NCBI GenBank assembly: GCA_004325065.1
Contig: PITI01000111.1
Coordinates: 1-21,109, forward strand
Reading direction: 5' to 3'
Length of the DNA: 21,109 bases
DNA from: Hamiltosporidium magnivora
Lineage: Eukaryota; Microsporidia; Dubosqiidae
Below the pieces are notes generated by a model. The model was not told the origin of the DNA, ran no database searches, and saw only the letters and a list, made by a program, of their open reading frames with translations. A program made the position numbers and the translations under genes. Shown here in pieces: positions 11,680 to 19,757 of the stretch. Within the stretch, counting starts at the first letter, position 1. Each line of letters begins with the position of its first letter.

Positions 11680-11688
11680 CCCCTTATG
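11680..11688 (+). promoter_or_regulatory. CCC-type start-site motif before the Elp5/6-like gene
   Basis: CCCC at 11680-11683 is two bases before the ATG at 11686, preceded by a T-tract. It is the same class of start-site motif seen before the CMP kinase and transporter genes. It supports this ORF as a real gene even though its protein is divergent. Confidence 0.6.
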
Positions 11689-12219
11689 AACAATTCAATT
11701 CCTTTCTCCGATTTGATATCAGAAATAAATTTTAAAAATAACAGAATTTGCATTGTAGAACACGAATATTGTTCTATAGATTTTATAATACGAGATTTGC
11801 TTAAAATACTTAAAAAGAACAACCAAGAAATAAATATTTTATCTTTTTATAATTCAGAAGATCATTATGAGAAAATAATTGATTTTGATAATAAATCTAC
11901 CATTAAAATTCAAAGTATTTATAAGAATGAGATAATTGAGAATTCATATTCTTATTTAATTATTGATGATGTTTTTACAGGAAAGACATTATTTGGTATT
12001 AAATGTAAGGAAATAGAGGGTATTTATATTTATAGGTCTAATAGTGCTACAGAGACTGACATGTGTTCATATGATATATGTATTTTAATAAAACCATTAA
12101 AGAGTGGTGTGTCTTCCGTTTATGATGGAATTATTGAAATACATCAATTTGATAGGACCATATTTACAGGAAAGTATAAAGTATTTAGAGATGAAACTGT
12201 TTATTATTCTTTATGTTAA
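11686..12219 (+). CDS. Putative Elongator subunit of the Elp5/Elp6 RecA-like type
   Basis: This 177-residue protein reads as a minimal RecA-like fold without nucleotide-binding motifs. It has a first core strand RICIVEHEY (20-28) where Walker A should be but no GxxxxGKT, a second strand EINILSFYN (48-56), and a Walker B-like strand SYLIIDD (89-95). The late segment DICILIKPLKSG (130-141) is followed by YDGIIEIHQF (146-155) and a closing YKVFRDETVYYS (164-175). That late region resembles the L-x-PL-TG-s-DV-G-L-I...Y-v-d-sv pattern of Elp4/5/6. These subunits form the hetero-hexameric ring of Elongator, which modifies U34 in tRNA. No acidic Elp5-type tail is present, which favours Elp6. Similarity is faint; a degenerate RAD51-paralogue or KaiC-like protein is the alternative. 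Its upstream region abuts repeat copy A. Confidence 0.5.
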   Translation: MNNSIPFSDLISEINFKNNRICIVEHEYCSIDFIIRDLLKILKKNNQEINILSFYNSEDHYEKIIDFDNKSTIKIQSIYKNEIIENSYSYLIIDDVFTGKTLFGIKCKEIEGIYIYRSNSATETDMCSYDICILIKPLKSGVSSVYDGIIEIHQFDRTIFTGKYKVFRDETVYYSLC

Positions 12220-13258
12220 TCTGCATATTTATAATAGTTAAAAGTATTTTTAAAAAATTATCAGAAACAAAATTTTTGTCAAAATTTTTATTTTTCTTTA
12301 GATCAGACAACATTATTAACCGAAATGGGTATTTTTATAAATAAATAAGGCGGTATATTATTTTCATTTTAGAAACTATTATTGAATAACAAGCTTGGTT
12401 AAAAATTTTTAGTTTCTATTTTTTTTCATGTATTAAAAATAATTGTAGATTTATTTTTTAAATTAAGAAATATTTAATTTCTTCGGATTGTTTTATTTTT
12501 TTTAATCTGATATAATACTTAATGATTAGGATTACATTTCGATTTGTCGATATGAAATCAGAAAATTTCATTCAAAGTTATATAATGCAAAGAGAAATGA
12601 ATTCATTTTTTGTGTGGTTTTTTGGGTTGTTTATCAAATATAATGTAAAGTGGTAAGACAAAAATTTTTCTTGTTTAAACATAACATAAATGTATTATGA
12701 GGTATAGAATCTAAGTATCAATATTAAAAAAATTAAAGCATTTGGTGAATCCAGATGAAAAAATGCTCGGGTAGACTACACTATATTTTAAATAAAATAA
12801 TGAAATTCTAAATAAGTATAAATTCATATATAAAAAACTAATTAAGTGACATTCGGTTGAAAAAATATTCGAAAATAAACGCTTTAGAAAATTTCAAACC
12901 AAAAAACCGATCTTGAAATTTGTAAAAATAGACCCGATCTATTTTATATTTATTATGATAAACAAACTAAAAACAAGGTAACACAAATTAAGGTATAAAT
13001 TGTCTATTTTTTAGAATCAAACCTCAAACGTCTGAGAGTAAAAAACGAATGAAATTCAATTTTTAAATGAATAAACTGTTTTTATTTACCGATGTAGTGT
13101 TGGAATTATTTCTTAATTGATAAATAAAAGATGTCGTTTGGCCAAATATTATATAATATATCATTTAAAACACGAGGCAACATAATATTCTGGTTTGTCC
13201 ATAATTTACAAATAAAACAAATATTTTTTTGTAAGATTTATGATCATGAGATTTTTGA

Positions 13259-13614
13259 GGCGTATATTGGGGTAAAATAGAAGATATCGAATCGGAAATA
13301 CGACAATCAGACAGTGCATTCAGCATAATAATTATTTAAGAATATATAGGTAAATTTTTTGCTGGTTCGGACATATGAGCAGAATATGAAATAAAGGACT
13401 CCCATAGAGAACATATGAAGCAAGATGTGAGCACAAAAGAAAAAGAAGGAGACTAAGGCATAAATTGGTTGACTCATTTAAACCGCTTTTCTATGGAAGA
13501 GGAATACACCCAAAAAATACCAAGACATTGACCAGCGGCATAATATTTTGGCGCCAAATTCGTCATCCTCAACAATGAGAAGTACAAGAGGATTAGAATA
13601 AGTAAGTAAGTAGG
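13259..13614 (+). mobile_element. Decayed 3' end of a non-LTR (LINE) retrotransposon ORF2
   Basis: Forward translation gives VYWGKIEDIESEIRQSDSAF (from 13262), which fits the late reverse-transcriptase YLG..I...DIESEIRRRI..A..AF pattern. After a frame change, from 13363 the frame reads WFGHMSRI, then YEARCEHKRKRRRLRHKLVD, and ends FWRQIRHPQQ before TGA at 13576-13578. This is the classic C-terminal tail of animal-type LINE ORF2 (WFGHV-RM ... P-K-EA ... GKRRRGRPRKRW-D ... WR). In-frame TGA and TAG codons at 13387 and 13402, and an internal deletion between the two segments, show it is dead. It is followed after about 20 bp by a (TAAG)3 tract at 13599-13610, like the short tandem tails of some LINE clades. 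The 5' part is missing. Confidence 0.8.
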
Positions 13615-14164
13615 ATTTACGTTCATCATTAAAACAAATTTTGATAATGGTGGGTAAAAATATTCGAATATTTCTGAGAAATACTATGTAGATATGAACA
13701 TCATTTGTTATATGTTATATACGCAATAAGAAAAAATATGTTATGGAATTAACAAATAAAATACGAATCCTTTTCTTGCTGATCGAAAATATAAACACAA
13801 ATCTAATAATTAAGTTATTATACAATACAGTGTACATAGAGGACTGAATATAATTGATTCAACTAAACAATGAACCAATAAATACCAACACTAAATAGAA
13901 TATTTTGTTTTTAATCAATTAAATACATAAAATAGTCCAAAATACAAAAATGAAATTCAAAATTTAATATTTTGTTAAAGGAGTTCAATCGGAAACAAGA
14001 CAGATTTTGCAGTCATAAAAACCCTATTTTTTTCTCGAATATAATTTATAAAAACCCGTGTATAATTTTCCAGTGCCAAATCCAAAACAATTACAAATAT
14101 AAGACTCAAAACATCTATAAAAAACCATCTTATATTCACATTTAAGATTTAAAAATAAATCACA

Positions 14165-14390
14165 CCGTACTTATTTACATATTTTTGTCCTCTTTTATCT
14201 CTCAATGTCGACAGAACAAATGCAAGTTTTCCCTTTGTTTCTTCTAACTGTGAAAGGTGGGAATATATAGGACTGGCTTATAGATCATGTGTGGTTTATA
14301 TCCCACTTAAATATCACCATTGTTTTTCAAACAATTCTACAGAAACCATACCAAGCAGATGTTTTAATTTAGTTATTCTCTTCTCACCAA
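14165..14390 (+). repeat. Dispersed repeat, copy B
   Basis: This segment is collinear with the reverse complement of 11401-11636 (copy A). By eye about two thirds of positions match, with long exact blocks such as tgtgtggtttatat versus gtgtggtttatat and acaattctaca. Its forward frame gives FSNNSTETIPSRCFNLVILF, the counterpart of the copy A fragment. Copies A and B are in opposite orientations 2.6 kb apart. It ends about 370 bp upstream of the CMP kinase gene. Confidence 0.65.
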
Positions 14391-14756
14391 ATTACGAAAT
14401 ATATACCATTTAAATTATAAGAAATCCAAAGAATAAATTAAAAAATAGAGGCAGAATTTAAAAAAAGTTAAATAAATTCAAAAAACTGCAATATTTTCAT
14501 GTTTTTATATCGAAGCTATTACGCTCTTCAACTAATATCGTTTAAATATCCATCTTATTATGTCTTGTCATACTTTAACAATCAGGTTTTTCAAAAAACT
14601 TTCATTTTTATTCATCCGTAAATTTCTATGTCTTTATATTACAATGAATAGTTTCTCTTAAATTAATTTTATTTTAAATCACACCTTTTATATATTTCTT
14701 GGCAAATTAAGACGTATGAAATATCATTAGAAAATATAAAGATTTAAAAATCTACT

Positions 14757-14766
14757 CCCTTCAATG
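14757..14766 (+). promoter_or_regulatory. CCC-type start-site motif before the CMP kinase gene
   Basis: CCC at 14757-14759 is four bases before the ATG at 14764, in an otherwise A/T-rich leader. The bacterial-type gene therefore has the same start context as the native genes, which argues that it is resident in this genome rather than bacterial contamination. Confidence 0.6.
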
Positions 14767-15435
14767 TGCACATTTAAAATTGCCATTGATGGGCCAGCTG
14801 GTGTTGGAAAGAGTTCTACCGCATGTGAAGTCGCCAAAATACTTGGCTTCTCAAGAATAGATTCTGGTTCTATTTATAGAGCAGTTACCTTTTTATTGAT
14901 TAAAAAATTTGGTTCAGATATTGACATTACAAGAAAAAATGAGATTGAAATTTTTTTAAAAGATATGAATATTTCAATAAAAAATGAAAGAATTTTTAGT
15001 AATGAAGAAGATTTAAGTAAAAATTTACGAGATGAAATTGTTGAAAAAAAAGTTGCTTTAATTGCTAAAGAATCATATATTAGAGACATTGTAAAAGAGA
15101 TACAAATTAAGGCTGCAAATACATCCAAAAGTGGTATTATTATAGATGGAAGAGATATTGGTACGGTTATTTTACCAAATGCAAATTTAAAAATATTTTT
15201 AACTGCCAAAGATGAAGTAAGGGCAAAGAGAAGATATGAAGAATATGTTGAAAAGTCTTCTGTAAATTTTGATACAATTTTAGATGAAATTAAAAAACGT
15301 GATTATGAAGATATTAATAGAAAAACTGCCCCTCTTAAATGTGCAGAAGATGCCATTATAATTGATAATAGTGATATGACTTTCCAAGAACAAGTCGAAA
15401 TAATAGTGGATTTGGTTAAAAAGAAAATGGTTTAA
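14764..15435 (+). CDS. cmk: Bacterial-type cytidylate (CMP/dCMP) kinase
   Basis: This 223-residue enzyme phosphorylates CMP and dCMP with ATP. Length and motifs match bacterial Cmk rather than the eukaryotic UMP/CMP kinase: the P-loop GPAGVGKSS (10-18), DSGSIYRA (33-40) in the substrate site, the inserted CMP-binding region (about 60-100), IDGRDIGTVILP (127-138) with the Arg130-Asp131 pair, FLTA (145-148), an Arg-rich VRAKRRYEE stretch (152-160), and RDYEDINR (179-186) with Arg179, Asp183 and Arg186. All expected substrate-binding residues are there, so it should be active. Codon use is as A/T-rich as in its neighbours, so any transfer is old. There is no transit peptide; it is probably cytosolic. 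It would supply CDP/dCDP from host-derived or salvaged CMP. The downstream neighbour on the opposite strand is convergent, 97 bp away. Confidence 0.95.
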   Translation: MCTFKIAIDGPAGVGKSSTACEVAKILGFSRIDSGSIYRAVTFLLIKKFGSDIDITRKNEIEIFLKDMNISIKNERIFSNEEDLSKNLRDEIVEKKVALIAKESYIRDIVKEIQIKAANTSKSGIIIDGRDIGTVILPNANLKIFLTAKDEVRAKRRYEEYVEKSSVNFDTILDEIKKRDYEDINRKTAPLKCAEDAIIIDNSDMTFQEQVEIIVDLVKKKMV

Positions 15436-15531
15436 ATTTTCATATAATTAAAACCAAAATAGTTTTATTGTTTTTTCTTATAGTTCGATTGATAGATCTA
15501 TTATTTTATTATTATTAAATCTGAAATAGTT

Positions 15532-15726
15532 CTATACGTTTTTTACAATCGATGTGGATAAATCTAAGATTTTATTAAAAAATTGAGATGAATTTATACT
15601 TTCATACACGTAAATTGACAAATATTTTATATTTTTTTTTAATAAATTTGAATAGAGTTTATTATTTTTAATTTTATAAACGAATGCCACTTTTTTTATA
15701 TGAATATTTCTATGTTTCCTAATCAT
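15532..15726 (-). CDS. Small hypothetical protein, possible fragment
   Basis: A 64-residue ATG-started frame, convergent with the CMP kinase gene. It begins MIRKHRNIHIKKVAFVYKIK and is rich in Lys, Asn, Ile and Ser, with no signal peptide or membrane segment. By eye the stretch VAFVYKIKNNKLYSNLL followed by a SINSSQFFNKI segment fits, faintly, the start of KEOPS subunit Cgi121 (hydrophobic strand, V-K/N-N, helix, strand, then an 'S-x-x-Q-x-x-x-A-I' helix). It would be less than half the normal length, stopping at TAG. The frame stays open for another 15 codons after that TAG, to TAA at about 15484. There is no CCC/GGG motif before the start. It could equally be chance in A/T sequence. Confidence 0.25.
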   Translation of the reverse strand: MIRKHRNIHIKKVAFVYKIKNNKLYSNLLKKNIKYLSIYVYESINSSQFFNKILDLSTSIVKNV

Positions 15727-15939
15727 TCTCTAACCTGTCAAATTTTATAATCTAAATTAAAATATATACATTATAGATTTTTGATTGTTCATACACATCA
15801 TTAATTAGTTTAAAAGATGGAGAGAGTCTAAACATAGAGAACCTTCTGATTGGCATGAATAAGTTAAATGATATATGAAATCATTGTTTGAATTTTTGAT
15901 GACAATAAAAACACACTACATTTTCGGTTGTTTACCTAA

Positions 15940-15963
15940 ATTTCGTATATGGAGGTACGAAAT
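15940..15963. repeat. Perfect 8-bp inverted repeat
   Basis: ATTTCGTA at 15940-15947 and its exact complement TACGAAAT at 15956-15963 flank the 8-base spacer TATGGAGG. It could fold as a hairpin or be the end of an old element. It lies about 50 bp before the raised-GC island and has no gene immediately beside it. Confidence 0.5.
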
Positions 15964-16009
15964 GGCGAAAATTTTTCTACAAATCTATTTTTAAGTTTTT
16001 TTTTGCAGC

Positions 16010-16450
16010 AGGATTATAGACCGCATTATACTTTAAGGTAATTGTCATGTAAAGGCATGGAAACTTGGCCTCTCTCACTCAGGTTAGAAGAACTAGCGCC
16101 TTGGAGATATAAAAATAAACCCATTAAAGCCAGAATATTTAAGTAGCAGACTATACCTGTTGGTATGACATTGCATTGAATAGATGGACTTATGTAAGTC
16201 GTGGAAATCTATCTTAGCTGAATGTCTGTTGATTTGGGAAGAGTAGAATAAGCACGATGTAGCATGGTTTTAAGGGTGCTCATGGGGGTTTCGATCTACG
16301 ATCACACTTCATGCAACGGACATTAACGCACTCCAGGCAACTGCCTCGCCCATTAATTGGGTTCTATACACCTGGTAGATGAAATGCTATGGAATATATG
16401 TATACCAGGGGATGCTGATGGTGTATTCAGGTAGGTGTTATTTATGTTAA
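16010..16450. other. Island of raised GC content, function unknown
   Basis: About 440 bp stands out sharply. The two 60-base lines at 16261-16380 are roughly 45-48% G+C by my count, about twice the surroundings. All six frames contain several stops, so it is not an intact gene. Frame 2 reads ILAECLLIWEE, a stop, then NKHDVAWF at about 16217-16269, which loosely recalls the cysteine/RHD segment near the end of some retrotransposon proteins. It also contains CCTGGTA (16371-16377) paired with TACCAGG (16403-16409). The candidates are a mobile-element relic, a structured RNA gene or a decayed transferred segment. I cannot choose between them. Confidence 0.45.
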
Positions 16451-17468
16451 ACCTAGAACTGCTTTAAAGCCATGGAAAAATATAAAACTTACCATTATTT
16501 TTGAAAAAGGTCATACTTTTAAATAAAATAACGACTTTTTTATTTCTATATCTTCATTACATAAATTTTTTTTTTATCAAATTTAATTTTATAATCAAAA
16601 TGAATATTTTATCCGATTTTTCTTATCTGGGTGGTTATTTTGATATCTTAAAATTTCGCTTTGATACTTTAATTGCAGAAAATGATATGTAATAGTAAAT
16701 TGTTGCAAATTTCTTTTTCTTCTCAATTCTTTTCAAAATTCTTTGTCATATTTTATTTGATTTGATCAAATACAAATCTTAATGACTTAATACACAAATA
16801 ATTGCATATTTTCTTGAATAATATCTAATATAAATGTTTCTCAATCTAATTAGGAATTTTGCACAATCAAATCGCAAAACAATAGAATAATAGATGGAGA
16901 AATAAACGATATAAAATATAAATTCGATATAAAAATGCTTTTTACTAAAATAATTTCTGTTTATTTTTTTAAGTTTGAGTATTTGTTGGTAAAATTACGA
17001 AACAACCTATATTTCATTAAGATTTTTCACTTTTGCAATTAAAATATTTGATTAAAAATTACAACCCTGACTTAAATCTTTTTTTATTTTTCTCAATTTT
17101 TTTAGTCTAATTCTTTAATCTTTACATATAAGATTCAAAATGTTTGATAAATACTTTACCATAAGTATTTTAACAAAAAGAAGAGGGAATTTATGACTTA
17201 ATTTAGACATTATAACCCAAATTAAATGCATAAACTTTACGGTTTATACAATACTTTCTGATTAGAAAACAGCAATTTTATATTTTGAATAAATTATATT
17301 GTAAATTACTGTTTATGATTTAATATGCAGTGTGTATTTTTTTAAACTCAACTTTTTCTCATTAAAAATTAATTAGAAATTTATTATTATACTTTACACA
17401 ATTATATAATAAAGCGATTGAAATTATTAAATATTATTTTTGTTAGCAGTGGAATTTATATTTATTTA

Positions 17469-17722
17469 TGTTTCAATTTATATTTACGAAATACTATTAA
17501 TTATAACTTTTTACATTTTGATTTGAAATATAAACATCTTTTAGTAGTTATTAATGTTTCAATTTATATTATCGAAATATATATTAATTATAACTTTTTA
17601 TACTTTGATTTGAAATATAAACATCTTTTAGTAGTTATTAATGTTTCAATTTATATTATCGAAATATATATTAATTATAACTTTTTACAGCTGATTTGAA
17701 ATATAAACATCTTTTAGTAGTA
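17469..17722 (+). repeat. Tandem repeat, about 87-bp unit, nearly three copies
   Basis: Units begin tgtttcaatttatat at 17469, 17555 and 17642, so the periods are 86 and 87 bp. The third copy loses about six bases (acagctgattt instead of atactttgattt) and ends near 17722 after acatcttttagtagt. Copies are nearly identical, so the array is young or homogenised. The period of 29 codons keeps a frame open through it (from a TTG at 17418), but there is no ATG start, so I do not call a protein. It sits about 220 bp downstream of the transporter stop. Confidence 0.9.
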
Positions 17723-17938
17723 TTTTATAACCTAAATCCACTACTTTTAGATCTTTTTTAGGTTTTAAAGGATTTTTATTGTTTAGTATAAATATGTTGT
17801 TTTAGAATTTTATAAACATAGTCTACGACTTTGATATTTTTTTTCGTTTTTTTAAAATAAATTATTGTGAAATATTGAATTATACTTTTTAATAAACAAA
17901 TATCAAAGTACAATTTACTTTTTTTGAAACAAAATTTC

Positions 17939-19168
17939 TTACGACTTATCATCTCCAGTAAAATTGAATATTACCATATAAATCATAAGCAATGTAGATA
18001 TAATGGCAACAACAATAGCAGACACTCTTAAAAATCCATAATAATGATTAGTGAATATATAAACAAGAGATGGTATTATATACGTAATAGATATAGCAGC
18101 AGTGGCACCGATGAATTTTAAAACACTATCAAAATCCAAATCGGGAATACATGCGAGTATACCGACTGTAATGCAGAATATGAAAGTAAGTATTTTTCGC
18201 ATCGTATCTTCTGAACTTTCATTTCGCGGTTTTTTTGTGATCAAAAATATTAAATTTATTACTGAATCTTTTGCTGGTTGTTGCTGTGTAGGGAATGCAC
18301 TCATCATCACACAACAAAAACAAATAACTGCAATTTTATTGAGTATCATAAATTTGTCGAACGTATCTTTTATCAAAAAGCGAGAAAGTTTGGTGCTTTT
18401 ATCCAAAAAGCTGTCAAGAATACTACCATCAATAGAAGATCCAGCAATAAAATATCCAAAAAAACCAATCACCAAATAAATAGAGGATCCAAATAAAACA
18501 GAAAGTCCAGAAATCAAAGTAATATTTTTTAAGCTCTTATTCTGAAGTTCAGAATATACTTTAATAATATTTTGATGGCATCCCAATGCAAATATTATAA
18601 CACTTAAAGCAGAATTAAATTTGTAATTGAAATTTACTTTCTCACCTTCACTGTATTTTCCTCTTGTGAGTAAAGAATAGTATAAAATAAGTGAAGCTAA
18701 GTAAGTAACAGATCCTACACTTAAGAAAGAAACGTATCGCAAATTTTTCAAGTTTTTCAAAGATGCAAGATAATAAAGAGGTGGAAAAAAAATCATTACC
18801 ATATAAAATCTGCTTATTTCTTTTCCTATAAGTTTTGGTATCCATGTAGCCAATGCAATCATATATACCAAGCAACATGAATATCCTTGTAATGCAATAC
18901 ATAAATCCGCAAATACTGCCATAAATTTATTTATATTCTTGCAAACAGAATAATACGTTTGCTTTTCATTTTTATTCATCTTCACTGCAGCAGACGAAAT
19001 AGCGTAAAGAGTAAAAAATGAAATAATAGATGTAGAAACAAATTGCAATGTACCAAATACGTATCCCACATCACCAAAAGCGCTCGGTAACATTATTACA
19101 CCTGAACCCATCATTGTTGTCACCATAGCTGTTATACCTTGAAAAGTATTAAGTCCATTGTGTGTCAT
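17939..19168 (-). CDS. Amino-acid transporter of the AAAP (AVT/SLC38-like) family
   Basis: This protein of 409 residues, with about 11 predicted membrane segments, matches the amino acid/auxin permease family, which moves neutral or other amino acids across plasma or vacuolar membranes. Visible hallmarks (numbered from my chosen ATG) are TTMMGSGVIMLPSAFGDVG (17-35) in the first segment, like the family's N-xxG-GxLxLPyaf-xxG; FALGCHQNIIKVYSEL (193-208), like the F-CHQN-f-v--EL stretch; FPTQQQPAKDSV (292-303), like YPlq-xP-R; and VLKFIGATAA (349-358). The open frame extends 11 codons upstream only through a GTG. The ATG at 19168 has CCC three bases before it (complement of 19172-19174), so I start there. 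Substrate and membrane cannot be told. It fits uptake of host amino acids, or vacuolar export. Confidence 0.9.
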   Translation of the reverse strand: MTHNGLNTFQGITAMVTTMMGSGVIMLPSAFGDVGYVFGTLQFVSTSIISFFTLYAISSAAVKMNKNEKQTYYSVCKNINKFMAVFADLCIALQGYSCCLVYMIALATWIPKLIGKEISRFYMVMIFFPPLYYLASLKNLKNLRYVSFLSVGSVTYLASLILYYSLLTRGKYSEGEKVNFNYKFNSALSVIIFALGCHQNIIKVYSELQNKSLKNITLISGLSVLFGSSIYLVIGFFGYFIAGSSIDGSILDSFLDKSTKLSRFLIKDTFDKFMILNKIAVICFCCVMMSAFPTQQQPAKDSVINLIFLITKKPRNESSEDTMRKILTFIFCITVGILACIPDLDFDSVLKFIGATAAISITYIIPSLVYIFTNHYYGFLRVSAIVVAIISTLLMIYMVIFNFTGDDKS

Positions 19169-19174
19169 TATGGG
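19166..19174 (-). promoter_or_regulatory. CCC-type start-site motif that fixes the transporter start
   Basis: On the minus strand the sequence is ACCCATAATG: CCC (19174-19172), three bases, then ATG (19168-19166). It favours this internal ATG over the upstream GTG at 19201, which would add 11 residues with no membrane or targeting character. Confidence 0.6.
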
Positions 19175-19679
19175 TAAATTACATAATTCTAATAAACACA
19201 CACATTTATATTTAATTGAATGCAGAACAATAAATTCTAATTAAGAAAATGTTTATATTTTATACAGACAAAATCGATTTAATCAAAGAAATATTCATCT
19301 AAATATATTAAATATAAATCATGATCTTGATATATCACGTGTATTAAATAAATATATTCGTATTTTAAGGTGTATATAAATATTAAATTAATATATTCTT
19401 ACTGAAATACAAAGAAATCAAAGAATGTTATTAGAAATTATCAAATCATAATGAAATTATAGAGAAAAAATAATTAATAAATAAAAGATATTTTATTTAC
19501 GATAGAATTTATTAATATACCTAAAAATTAAGAAATCTGATATAATTTATTAAGTAAATTAACATATTCCCACAAATAAATATTAAATAAACAAGAAAAA
19601 TTAGAAGAAATTACACCTACTAGTATAATAAGTAAATTAGAATAAATTCTCTACCGCCAAATTAATTAGTATATAAAAT

Positions 19680-19757
19680 AATTATTAAATATATTTTATT
19701 CTACGATTTAAATAGATTAATTATTAAATATATTTTATTCTACGTTTAAATAGATTA
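19680..19757 (+). repeat. Tandem duplication, 39-bp unit, two copies
   Basis: Units starting aattattaaatatatttt at 19680 and 19719 are identical except that the second lacks one A (ctacgttt versus ctacgattt). The near-identity indicates recent duplication. Confidence 0.9.

Larger units (their letters stand above)
10295..11685. other. Intergenic region carrying two relics of a dispersed repeat
   Basis: There is no supportable gene in this 1.4 kb. It contains repeat copy C (about 10450-10506, plus orientation) and copy A (about 11272-11636, minus orientation), listed separately. The remainder is A/T-rich sequence. The 65-codon open frame at 10465-10662 on the minus strand overlaps copy C, has a Phe/Asn/Lys-rich sequence and is not supported as a gene. 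Confidence 0.4.
12220..14763. other. Intergenic region with retroelement relics
   Basis: A 2.5-kb region without an intact gene. It carries the 3' fragment of a non-LTR retrotransposon (about 13259-13614) and dispersed-repeat copy B (about 14165-14390), listed separately. The segments 12220-13200 and 13620-14160 are A/T-rich and show nothing recognisable. A slightly richer patch at about 13980-14060 may be further debris. Confidence 0.4.
15436..17938. other. Intergenic region with small ORFs, inverted repeats, a GC island and a tandem array
   Basis: A 2.5-kb stretch whose listed contents are a possible small gene (15532-15726), an inverted repeat (15940-15963), a raised-GC island (about 16010-16450) and an 87-bp tandem repeat (17469-17722). 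A further short open frame from ATG 16600 to 16692 encodes 30 residues (MNILSDFSYLGGYFDILKFR at its start). It has less extreme codons but no recognisable relatives. The segment 16700-17410 is plain A/T sequence. Confidence 0.4.

Noticed and set aside
16261..16330. tRNA-like T-loop (ttcgatc) in the GC island
   Set aside because: The flanking bases do not form a 5-bp stem, and no acceptor or anticodon arm could be drawn.
16400..16450. U1 snRNA-like 5' end on the minus strand (acctacctg)
   Set aside because: It differs from the invariant splice-site pairing sequence, and the following sequence does not fold like U1.
16501..16692. 63-codon open frame
   Set aside because: It starts at TTG. Only the last 30 codons follow an ATG, and no family is recognised.
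17418..17699. 93-codon open frame over the 87-bp repeat
   Set aside because: It starts at TTG with no ATG; the frame is open because the repeat period is a multiple of three.
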